From: Notospermus geniculatus
Taxonomy: Eukaryota > Nemertea > Pilidiophora > Heteronemertea > Lineidae
Reading direction: 5' to 3'
Length of the DNA stretch: 64,000 nt
NCBI GenBank assembly: GCA_002633025.1
Contig: NMRB01001370.1
Location: forward strand, 85,317 to 149,316
Positions 58,901 through 64,000 of the stretch are shown here, piece after piece. The position numbers and the translations under genes were made by a program. How positions within the stretch are numbered: position 1 is the stretch's first letter; each line of letters starts with the position of its first letter. Below the pieces are notes generated by a model. It did not search any database and had not been told where the DNA came from. It worked only from the letters and a program-made list of their open reading frames with translations.

Positions 58901-60505
58901 GTCAATGAATATGCCATCGGGGCAACCTGGTATGGGTACAAGTTCACCCAGTTCAAATATGTCATCAGCCCAAGGGTTGGGGATGTCATCGACCCAAGGC
59001 ATGGGGATGCCATCAACCCAGGGTATGGGGATGACGTCGACTCCAGGTATGGGGATGACGTCGACCCCGGGTATGGGGATGACGTCGACCCCGGGAATGG
59101 GGATGTCATCGACCCAGGGCATGGGGATGACGACGTCGACACCACAGGCAATGGGGATGAAGATGCAAACCGGGGCAGCAGATTTAGCGATGAATATGCC
59201 ACCGTCTGCTGGGAGTGGCTCTGGTATGAGTACCGGCAATATGGGTGGTGTGTCAGGAAATATGGGCATGGGGCCTAGTGGGATTGGGGCTAATACTGTC
59301 GCAACTGGAGGCAGCATGGGATCGGGGACTATGGGGATGGGAGCGGGGAGTAACGTTGGATCTGGCAGCACAGGTAACATGAGCATGGGGTCTGGGAGCT
59401 CCCAAGGTAGTGCAGGCAATATGGGAATGGGCTCTGCTGGCAGTACGGCACCAATGGGAACTGGAAGTAGCGTGGGGTCCGGACGGGCGGGTATGTCCAC
59501 TGGAGGTATGGGCATGTCACCAAGTCAAACAATCGGCATGAATTCAACCATGAACTCTGGCAGTCAAGATATGAGTAGCCCTTCTGTGAGTGTTGGACAG
59601 GGTATGGGCATGAATTCCGGCAGTGTCGGCATGAATTCTGGCAGTATCGGAATCACAACAAATGGCCAGCAGAACATGGGAATGAACAATTCCGGAATGG
59701 GTTCGCGGTCGATGAGCACCACGACAGTTCAACAGAACCTAAACCAAAACCAAGTTGGAATGAACACGCCGGCTAACATGACCCAGATGAAGTTGACGGG
59801 ATCGAACAGCGGCATGACGGGGACGAGTAACATGATGCCGAACACAGGCAGTATGGGTCAGATGAATACAAACCAGGTGCCTGGCTACAACCAGAATGCC
59901 AGATGGGAAGGTGGCGCCATGAATCAACCGATCAAGAAACCAACGGTAAATACTTTTAGATCTCATCACATCTCCAGGTCGTTTGAAACAAACCTAACCG
60001 GATTGTGTGGCGTGAATTTTTCAGGAATATGCCCAAAATACATCAGTCCATACACAAAAGGTCTCAATGTCTTGAATTTCCCACCCTTACTTCGACGATC
60101 CATAGTTCATTTTTGATCACGATGACATTAAAAACTCATTTCTCGACCGTTTCCAAGGCATCTACACACGCGACACTTAAGGTGCACTTAATGGATTTCT
60201 TATCAAAAGGCAATGTGATGCAATACTTGAACATCGGACAACGAAAAGCCACAAAAATATCTATATATCGGTAGGCCCAAAATAGCTTGAAAAATAGAGG
60301 GTCCCTAGGCATCTGTGCAATCAAGAGGCCTGCGAGTAGATACAATGCCCTGAGTCGACACTTGTGATGAAGAAATGATATTTAAAGAAACTATTGTAAC
60401 TTATTTCAGGAGGCAGAAGAAGAAGACGAAAATGAGGATGATGTTGAAGATGCCAACGTGAAGAAGAAGTTACTCGGTGTCCTTGAGTCACTAGTTAGTA
60501 GCCAA
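28907..60505 (+). CDS. Unrecognised RGG-box, Gly/Met/Ser-rich protein, five exons seen, 3' partial
   Basis: Proposed exons: 28907-28955 (ATG, MDPYFPATKDEPNVPE, donor gtagat), 55465-55714, 57857-57927, 58096-59945 and 60410-60505 (donor gtatgc). Phases 1, 2, 1, 0 and 0 all match, giving at least 772 codons. Residues 17-99 are charged, with an Arg/Gly block (RTRRGKGSRGEG, RGSKRGRGGQ) like RNA-binding RGG boxes. Residues 124-740 are low complexity (GMGMNM, SQG, MGSG) with repeated octapeptides TSTPGMGM. Residues 741-772 are acidic then basic (EEEDENEDD, VKKKLLGVLESL). No folded domain is seen. The composition suggests a nuclear or RNP protein prone to phase separation, but that is inference; I cannot name a family. 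Weak point: exon 1 is 26.5 kb from exon 2 and is linked only by phase and by the absence of other plus-strand starts. Exons 2-5 are much surer. Confidence 0.65.
29957..30391. mobile_element. Foldback MITE (CAGTGGAACCTCTC) with nested SINE copy 3
   Basis: Ends cagtggaacctctccattaa and its inverse (gggaggttccactg) match the intact copy at 2470-2645. A minus-strand SINE (30001-30284, B box as ggattcgaacccggg) sits inside, so the SINE inserted later. Confidence 0.8.
31273..33199. repeat. Near-identical direct duplication around the second gap
   Basis: Copies 31273-32170 and 32277-33199 start with gttgaacttctcctag and end at gtaggcctatgtagacaa. They differ by substitutions and small indels, and by a longer palindrome centre in the right copy. 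Both contain the same foldback element (31481-31635, 32516-32675). Abutting the gap exactly on both sides suggests unmerged haplotypes. No gene recognised. Confidence 0.85.
32171..32276. other. Assembly gap (106 N)
   Basis: Run of N. The 900 bp on its left (31273-32170) matches the 920 bp on its right (32277-33199), so the gap joins overlapping allelic contigs. A lone N also occurs at 61042. Confidence 0.98.
34166..34433. repeat. Tandem duplication, two units of about 139 and 129 bp
   Basis: gttaccagtgttcgaaacta begins each unit (34166 and 34305) and each ends cccccttgagcgagagta. The second lacks ggtcacttc. Confidence 0.9.
35047..35206. repeat. TGACGTCA-rich palindromic repeat, copy 2 (inverted)
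   Basis: Reverse-complement match of 18930-19090, bordered by tatagaggacgtgc and cacatcctctata. Parts of the same type of sequence occur near 53440-53530 and 60945-61010. Confidence 0.75.
35332..35776 (-). CDS. Two unrecognised minus-strand exons (3' end of a gene or gene fragment)
   Basis: Minus-strand exon 35776-35569 has an acceptor (tttcaccag), 69 open codons (QIQWTDMGCPHDKGIRHI, ITIDETKLVRHP, ANYM) and a donor gtaagg. It ends in phase 0. An acceptor with a good pyrimidine tract (tttttttcag) stands before 35379; joining there reads VVGQVGTVICGCTAA and then TGA at 35334-35332. The peptide looks like real protein rather than chance, but I recognise no family and no upstream exon could be chained with confidence. 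A different splice frame at 35379 would also be open. It lies antisense inside the large putative intron of the RGG/GM gene. Confidence 0.35.
36492..36613. repeat. Three tandem 42-bp units
   Basis: ttgagtttccatacagactg starts at 36492, 36534 and 36576 and runs to ggttcattctc; units are nearly identical. Confidence 0.9.
37230..38559 (-). pseudogene. Unrecognised minus-strand gene, apparently decayed, with a foldback element inside its exon
   Basis: Exon 38559-38256 is well formed: acceptor caactcag, 101 open codons (MTERLGSFPRRPS, TWEEDLNLPFFYLNQTPWHD, MSHLPGFGRM) and donor gtaaga, ending in phase 0. The next acceptor (attttgcag) opens VLYWTNTGIWK from 37854. A 197-bp foldback element (37820-37624) then interrupts. 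If it is skipped in reading, the same frame continues (GSPPNKMICVFFNRM) until an in-frame TGA at 37528-37526, beyond which the frame again looks coding (SAQGCGFAMIDDSMGFGT). A shift to another frame gives LIPYRLYRLPALDREDV ... LKEAAKTN, then TAA at 37232-37230 and AATAAA at 37224-37219. Insertion, stop and frameshift suggest a pseudogene; sequence errors or unrecognised small introns are alternatives. Family unknown. Confidence 0.45.
37624..37820. mobile_element. Foldback element inserted in an exon of the decayed minus-strand gene
   Basis: Arms gggctgttcgtttccgtca and cgaaaacgaacagccc are inverted, with a centre rich in attattctgtacagcacaac. It splits the reading TGG AAA G / AT CTT, which is open in one frame once the element is ignored. 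Confidence 0.75.
39696..44833 (+). repeat. Array of about 24 short bulged-hairpin motifs (CTGGTTGAGT...ACTCCCAG)
   Basis: Copies start at 39696, 39788, 39883, 39929, 40089, 40238, 40293, 40386, 40568, 40752, 40902, 41049, 41455, 41521, 41614, 41657, 41757, 43751, 43860, 43987, 44055, 44118, 44734 and 44811, with degenerate ones near 40165, 42938 and 44984. Each can fold as CTGG / CCAG, a TT or TC bulge, then GAGT / ACTC around a loop of 1-8 nt (longer at 41757). The base pair outside CTGG/CCAG varies but often still pairs: A-T (39696), G-C (many), C-G (44811). Spacing is irregular (43-184 bp) and spacers are mostly unique, though a unit of about 183 bp is repeated at 40386-40750. A transposon (41835-42829) interrupts the array. 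No known RNA family is recognised. Confidence 0.75.
41835..42829 (-). mobile_element. Tc1/mariner-superfamily element, defective, with 200-bp inverted termini
   Basis: The ends CAGGGTGACCCAAAA are inverted and flanked by TA on both sides (41833-41834, 42830-42831). Minus-strand coding shows transposase signatures: EAHFLLSGHVN, WVAISTHGIIWPFWFEGE, QWFQQDGATPHTS and SHSPDLNPPDFYLWGYLK, then YRNNPQNIHELKEAI. The spacing between the last two catalytic acids is 41 residues by hand count. The frame breaks near 42195, the N-terminal DNA-binding part is absent, and the Asp expected before EAHF is lost. The long right terminus (about 42629-42829) is an inverted copy of the transposase 3' end. The element cannot make a full transposase. 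Confidence 0.85.
43150..45870. repeat. Cluster of CATAAAACTACTTAAG foldback elements
   Basis: Repeated palindromic units of about 100 bp (outer gggcccatattcataaaact, stem tctaagtgtgacacttatcc, centre near ttgttcaacacaaaagat) occupy 43150-43595 (several, some partial) and 45617-45726 and 45757-45868. A variant with a different stem (catcttaagtgtaaaattcc) is at 45457-45552. Confidence 0.8.
45939..46081. repeat. Inverted repeat, 143 bp
   Basis: ggacggctttccattggagc is inverted as gctccaatggaaagccgtcc; the inner stem has gtttccgtgtgtggaaacgc. Confidence 0.85.
48713..49184. mobile_element. Element with 34-bp inverted ends
   Basis: taggccataccaatttgatt and its inverse aatcatattggtatggccta flank about 400 bp rich in A runs and repeated gcatgagggcg words. 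No coding capacity. Confidence 0.75.
51408..52058. mobile_element. Two tRNA-like SINE units in head-to-head inverted arrangement
   Basis: Left unit (minus) has gttggccgagtggatagagt, B box ggttcgaatcc and a body to 51408. Right unit (plus, from about 51787) has ttggtggccgaatgggga, ggttcgattcc and a matching body to about 52058. The bodies (aataaggtggcgccctcctg, gtttgcagggcgtttgcaat, cacgtcagctttaa) are inverse copies about 165 bp long; heads differ more. Confidence 0.75.
52213..52252. repeat. Perfect 40-bp palindrome
   Basis: Each half is the inverse of the other around gaattc (52230-52235); outer flanks (aaacgtatct / agatacgtgt) also pair loosely. Confidence 0.9.
54309..54890. repeat. Tandem repeat, four units of about 145 bp
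   Basis: Units begin near 54309, 54449, 54599 and 54747 with aaaatcgtatctcctgaa and include ggttttgatttgacctactt-like and tttcaaggtcacagaggtca segments. The last motif also occurs in the 56 kb satellite. Confidence 0.85.
56120..57350 (+). repeat. Satellite-type repeat region with GTC microsatellite
   Basis: Starts gctcactggggtgagctatt, then a (gtcgtc)n tract (56155-56225), then about seven divergent units of roughly 120-130 bp with aatatggccgccaggtggcg and caaagcgctccaatgtgcta, ending gagcacatggtccatggacc. It lies in intron 2 of the RGG/GM gene. Confidence 0.85.
58979..59160 (+). repeat. Coding minisatellite of about 24 bp units (octapeptide repeat)
   Basis: Within the Gly/Met-rich exon, about seven units encode SSTQGMGM, PSTQGMGM, TSTPGMGM (three times), SSTQGMGM and TTSTPQAMGM. 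DNA units are nearly identical in the centre (gacgtcgacccc gggtatgggg), so repeat number is likely variable between individuals. Confidence 0.85.
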
Positions 60506-61240
60506 GTATGCTTTCCAATATTTAGTTAGTATGATAGGTAGGAGAATGATTAGGCCTATGTACGTGTAGAAAGCAATAGACAAATCCCAAATTGACATAA
60601 ACGAGAATGATCTGCACACTTCCACCGAAATCGCAAACACAGCCTCGGTCTGAAACTGAATGACGTGACGCAGAGAACCCCACGACAGTGACTTTGACGA
60701 CGTTGCATCAGAGTTGACCATTGCCGAATCATGGATTGCGTCACGTCAGCTGGTTTCAGATCGAGGTTGTGGTTGCGATTTCGATGGAAGTGCGCAGATC
60801 TGCGAATTTGAGAATCGTCTGTTAAATGGTGTCAGGTATGAAGTCATTCATATTGATGGCATTATAATTGCTTTTAAGTAAGAAGCAAAAAACTGAATTT
60901 TGTTTTGTAACACTGAGCTGTGGTGTAGGGCTTTGTAGATGTTCTTCACGTGACGTCACATTTCCATGACGACACGATGCCACCATATTGGCCGTCAAAA
61001 TGTCAAGGTTTTATCATCTCATTTCAGTCTGACAAGGACACNAATTCAGTAGCCTATTATGCATGCACAAGACTGGTGTGTTATTCGCGATGACGTCTTC
61101 GTACACAACCATGAAAACAGGCAGGCGGCGCATGTCAGTGAGGTATTCATGACTGGTTAGTCCATGGTTTCCACAGTCCAGTAGTCCAGTGTCCATTGAT
61201 CCATAGTTCATGTTTTTCGAACACCCCCTACATTAGCGAG

Positions 61241-61616
61241 GTTTCCAAATCTGACGAAACACGAAGTACGCAATACAAAATTGAACTTCACTTCCAGGAC
61301 CTAATGTATTTCTGGAGATGGTTGGTACCACAAATGTTCCTGCTGCCAGTACTCTTTTAGCATATCATGTAAGACCGAGAGAGTTATGTTGCATCTTGAA
61401 TTTTTAAATTTTCACGAAAGATAACGAAAAATAAATTTCAAAATACTATATACACGGTAACTCTATCGGTCCAACGTCATACGCTAAAAGACGCTCTTGA
61501 AGCAGGCGATATTTGTGGTACCAACCATCTGCTGAAATACATTATTAGGGCCTACGTCGTGGAAATGAAGTCCAATTTCGTATTATGCACTTCGTGTTTC
61601 GTCAGATTTGGGAACC
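61241..61616. mobile_element. Imperfect long palindromic element just before ORF 1
   Basis: ggtttccaaatctgacgaaa is inverted as cgtcagatttgggaacc; arms of about 150 bp share ggttggtaccacaaatgt-like sequence. It ends 20 bp before the acceptor-like site of ORF 1. Confidence 0.75.
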
Positions 61617-61635
61617 CACACTATTGTTTTTATAG

Positions 61636-62085
61636 GATGTTACGAAACACATCTTTTACAAAAAGACAGCGACAGCTTTGTTCAAACCACCAATGAATCT
61701 GAAACATAAACCACATTGGTTTTACGATACGGCAAGTGGCCTTTTTGTTGTATTTCATGACTATACACTCAAGCCTGGTAAAAATATCATTGTTTACGCA
61801 AAGGAAAAAGATTCCTACCGTGTCAAATACAATTTTTCTACGCCTGACTACAGTTTTGAGTATAACTGGTTATATAATACTTTTATCCTTACCCGCCCAA
61901 ACTATATGTACGACCTGCCGAATAGATACCGGTACAGTTTTTTGAATATAAAAACAGGAGCATTAGAACACCGTGGAGAATCAGTAGCAACCTCGCCGAT
62001 TTTTCCCCCCAGGCAGCTGCACTCGCCGGTCGGCATTTTACTCCTCACCGATTCAAAATGGCGGACGTGGAGAAGATGCCCATGA
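61636..62085 (+). CDS. Unrecognised ORF 1 (possible exon or part of an interrupted gene)
   Basis: An open frame of 149 codons starts directly after an acceptor-like ctattgtttttatag and contains aromatic-rich blocks: HWFYDTASGLFVVFHDYT, KNIIVYAKEKDSYRVKYNF and FEYNWLYNTFILTRPNY, then YRYSFLNIKTG. The first ATG is at 61693. Alternating short hydrophobic strands suggest a beta-rich, possibly propeller-like fold, but no family is recognised. The last 35 or so codons look like non-coding sequence and overlap the possible new gene start at 62058. The start is in phase 0, the same phase as the last seen exon of the RGG/GM gene, so it could be an exon of that gene, though composition differs sharply. 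Confidence 0.4.
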   Translation, partial: DVTKHIFYKKTATALFKPPMNLKHKPHWFYDTASGLFVVFHDYTLKPGKNIIVYAKEKDSYRVKYNFSTPDYSFEYNWLYNTFILTRPNYMYDLPNRYRYSFLNIKTGALEHRGESVATSPIFPPRQLHSPVGILLLTDSKWRTWRRCP

Positions 62086-62091
62086 AAACAG
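62058..62091 (+). CDS. Possible first coding exon of a further gene (MADVEKMPMKT)
   Basis: ATG with a strong context (caaaATGGCGG) starts MADVEKMPMKT and meets a donor-like gtaaaa at 62092, phase 1. The ATG lies in a different frame from ORF 1. No downstream exon could be linked inside the window. Low confidence because the exon is only 34 nt. Confidence 0.25.
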
Positions 62092-62165
62092 GTAAAAAGA
62101 TGATGATTAAAGTATTCTAATCGAGACGAGACATCGACGAGGCTATTTCTACGATACCAACGATT

Positions 62166-62350
62166 CGATCGATGTATACTTTGTCTTAATATGTGATCTA
62201 GCAGTGACGTTTGAACCAAAAAAGTTACCGGTACGCGATATGTACATTTCTTCACCATTCCTTCTGCATCTATCGGGTGCCGTTTTCGCAACTTTTTTGG
62301 TTCAAACGTCACTGCTAGATCACATATTAAGACAAAGTATACATCGATCG
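62166..62350. repeat. Perfect 61-bp inverted repeat with 63-bp loop
   Basis: Arms 62166-62226 and 62290-62350 are exact inverse copies (cgatcgatgtatactttgtc ... ccaaaaaagtt). Absolute identity suggests a very recent event. It separates the two unrecognised ORFs. Confidence 0.95.
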
Positions 62351-62953
62351 TGTGAGCCTGTTATTGCTGTGAGTGTAAACAAGTCGTTCTCGTGTTGTTT
62401 ACTGAAAACTCGCGGGAAAATCAAGCTCTTCGGACGGTATTCTGACTACGTGTACAGCACAACAAATAATTCGACTAATTTCACCATCTCAGCACGAAAT
62501 GGTCGCAGCTTCAGCTGCAGGTCAACGCCAATAGCCATGTTTTCATCTGAAGGTGACCTCGTGTTAATTTATGCCATGGATGTTGGGGAGATCACAATCG
62601 AACGCTACATGCGATTTCCACCGCATGAAGTCATCACAGCAAAATTCAAGCTACACGGGAAACAGTGTGTCATTGCTTGGAATATACACGACCAGCTCGC
62701 ATTATTTGCCACAAACAGAGGACCAAAGTACACATTTCTGAGACTGATTTGTCGACCTCAGCATAGTCTAAAGAATAACACACCTCGGATGTATGAAGGG
62801 CTTCATATGCATTTGACAGTTCCTGATTTGAAATCTTTACTCAGATTCAAACTTGGTCCTAATAAATCTATAGTTATTATGAAACACCAGAAGTCGGTTA
62901 TCAAAAGTGTAGATGTGTACTCCTCTCAAAGTCGATTTATGTACCAGAATTGA
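62204..62953 (+). CDS. Unrecognised ORF 2, beta-rich protein segment
   Basis: This intronless frame is open to TGA 62951-62953. The first 50 or so codons run through one arm of a perfect inverted repeat and its loop, so the real start is unclear. From CEPVIAVSVNKSFSC on, the peptide looks like real protein: KIKLFGRYSDYVYSTTNNST, TPIAMFSSEGDLVLIYAMDV, QCVIAWNIHDQLALFATNRG and KYTFLRLICRPQ. The strand-turn pattern resembles WD/beta-propeller blades, and style matches ORF 1 upstream, so both may be halves of one gene split by the inverted repeat insertion. No family recognised; a captured viral or transposon gene is possible. Confidence 0.45.
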   Translation: MTFEPKKLPVRDMYISSPFLLHLSGAVFATFLVQTSLLDHILRQSIHRSCEPVIAVSVNKSFSCCLLKTRGKIKLFGRYSDYVYSTTNNSTNFTISARNGRSFSCRSTPIAMFSSEGDLVLIYAMDVGEITIERYMRFPPHEVITAKFKLHGKQCVIAWNIHDQLALFATNRGPKYTFLRLICRPQHSLKNNTPRMYEGLHMHLTVPDLKSLLRFKLGPNKSIVIMKHQKSVIKSVDVYSSQSRFMYQN

Positions 62954-63394
62954 TAACGCAAACTCGCTCAATTTATAGGGGATTTCTACAGGGCAGCCGT
63001 TAATTACGCTGTGAAAGGGACTGGTACTAGTTGAGGAAAGGAAAATTCACTGTTTCCCCCACTATCTCATCAAAGCGTGCGAGAGGTCGCGGGAAGAATT
63101 GAGTGAATTCGCCACCTACGGCCATGTGCATCGCAACTTTTGTCCATTCATGCCATTCGGAAACCCAAATGGGTGTTTTTCTGTATATCTTTCTGTATAT
63201 CGCACCCGATTTTCACGTTGGTAACGATTTTAAGTACTGCCTCATGATTATATCGAGGACTGACATACGTATAAACACAAAGCTGGGCAAAAAAACAGAC
63301 ACAAAACCTAGTTTGAACTGATCTATATAATAATTTTGTAGGTTTTGAGAGGAGCTGTTTTCAAGGCCATTAAGGTGATTATAATTTGGGAAAA

Positions 63395-63597
63395 TGTGAC
63401 CTGTGACAGCAAAACGAGTCGGAATGCGCCGGAAAGAAGACCCCGACTCCAAAGAACAATTACAGAAATGGGCAAAGTCAAATTTCACAATAGGCAGACA
63501 ATCCTGAAATCAACAAACCGTTGGAGGTGTCACCTTCGTCGGCACGTTGAGTTGTCTTCTGAGCACATTCTGAATGATGTTGCTGTCACGGGTCACA
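63395..63597. mobile_element. TGTGACCCGTCACAG MITE, third copy
   Basis: Ends tgtgacctgtgacagcaaaa and tgctgtcacgggtcaca are inverted. The interior (caatcctgaaatcaacaaac) matches the 18743 copy. Confidence 0.75.
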
Positions 63598-63837
63598 AAT
63601 AATGTAGAACTTGCCATGGTAGAATTTTTGGAATTTTGCATCAGATAAGGAACATTGAATTCAGTCTTTCTACATCAACATTTGCACTACGATCGATTAT
63701 AGTTGCGCTTCCACTACAAAAAAAGCCGGTATTTGTCCGCTCTTATTCTGCTTCCATTACAGAATAGCCGTGTTTAATAAGTCCGGTTCTATTAAGTGCG
63801 GATCTATTTAGTTCGAGTTGCGCTTCCACACACTACA

Positions 63838-64000
63838 AATGAAATGGTCCATGGACCATGTGCTCACTGGGTTGGACATAATAGTCTAATGACAGAGGGA
63901 GGTACATATCAGTTATGAGCAATCTGGGTCAAGTCATTCCCAGAAAAGACTGAAGATTTTTGGGTTATGCCACCTGGCGGCCATATTGGATGTCCGATCG
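63838..64000 (-). repeat. Inverted copy of the 57 kb satellite end, runs off the window
   Basis: Reverse-complement match to 57190-57345: aaatggtccatggaccatgt, ggttggacataatagtctaa and cacctggcggccatattgga. It places an opposite-facing copy 6.5 kb away. Confidence 0.85.

Noticed and set aside
58886-59515. Long antisense ORF of 209 codons
   Set aside because: It mirrors the low-complexity Gly/Met exon; Pro/Ile/Val-rich antisense reading is a shadow of the repeats.

Overview
This is a gene-sparse, repeat-rich animal nuclear window. Every recognisable gene has spliced exons with GT/AG borders, and the spaces between exons are filled by foldback MITEs, tRNA-derived SINEs, minisatellites and remains of a DNA transposon. 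The high density of the words TAGGCCTA, TACATGTA and TACCGGTA, the repeat types (GCGCGGATCC elements, TGTGACCCGTCACAG elements) and the neighbouring pair TEX261/ANKRD53 suggest a marine invertebrate deuterostome (sea urchin, hemichordate or lancelet grade). The species cannot be fixed from the sequence alone.

Layout. 578-3115 (+): last five exons of TEX261, an ER/Golgi cargo adaptor. 3116-8681: intergenic, mostly foldback elements and one SINE. 8682-16450 (-): complete four-exon ANKRD53-like gene of 611 codons, with a possible alternative first exon seen twice on either side of an assembly gap. 16451-17872: a 1.4 kb divergent promoter region. 17873-27198 (+): complete 12-exon ENO4 (sperm-type enolase-like) gene of 589 codons, with AATAAA signals near 27785. 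28907-60505 (+): an unrecognised gene for an RGG-box protein with a very long Gly/Met/Ser-rich exon, open at its 3' end. Its putative first intron is 26.5 kb and holds most of the repeats, a decayed antisense gene (37230-38559), two other antisense exons (35332-35776), a transposon (41835-42829) and an unusual array of about two dozen small bulged hairpins (39696-44833). 61636-62953 (+): two unrecognised intron-poor ORFs separated by a perfect 61-bp inverted repeat, overlapped by a possible first exon of another gene at 62058. The window ends in an inverted copy of a satellite found at 56.1-57.35 kb.

Links between genes. TEX261 and ANKRD53 are also neighbours in human (2p13), so this looks like retained microsynteny. 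ANKRD53 (spindle) and ENO4 (sperm flagellum) are divergent, and their vertebrate relatives are expressed in dividing, ciliated or sperm cells, so a shared promoter is plausible. Two runs of N (12853-13480 and 32171-32276) are each flanked by near-identical sequence, which points to unmerged haplotype contigs rather than true duplications.
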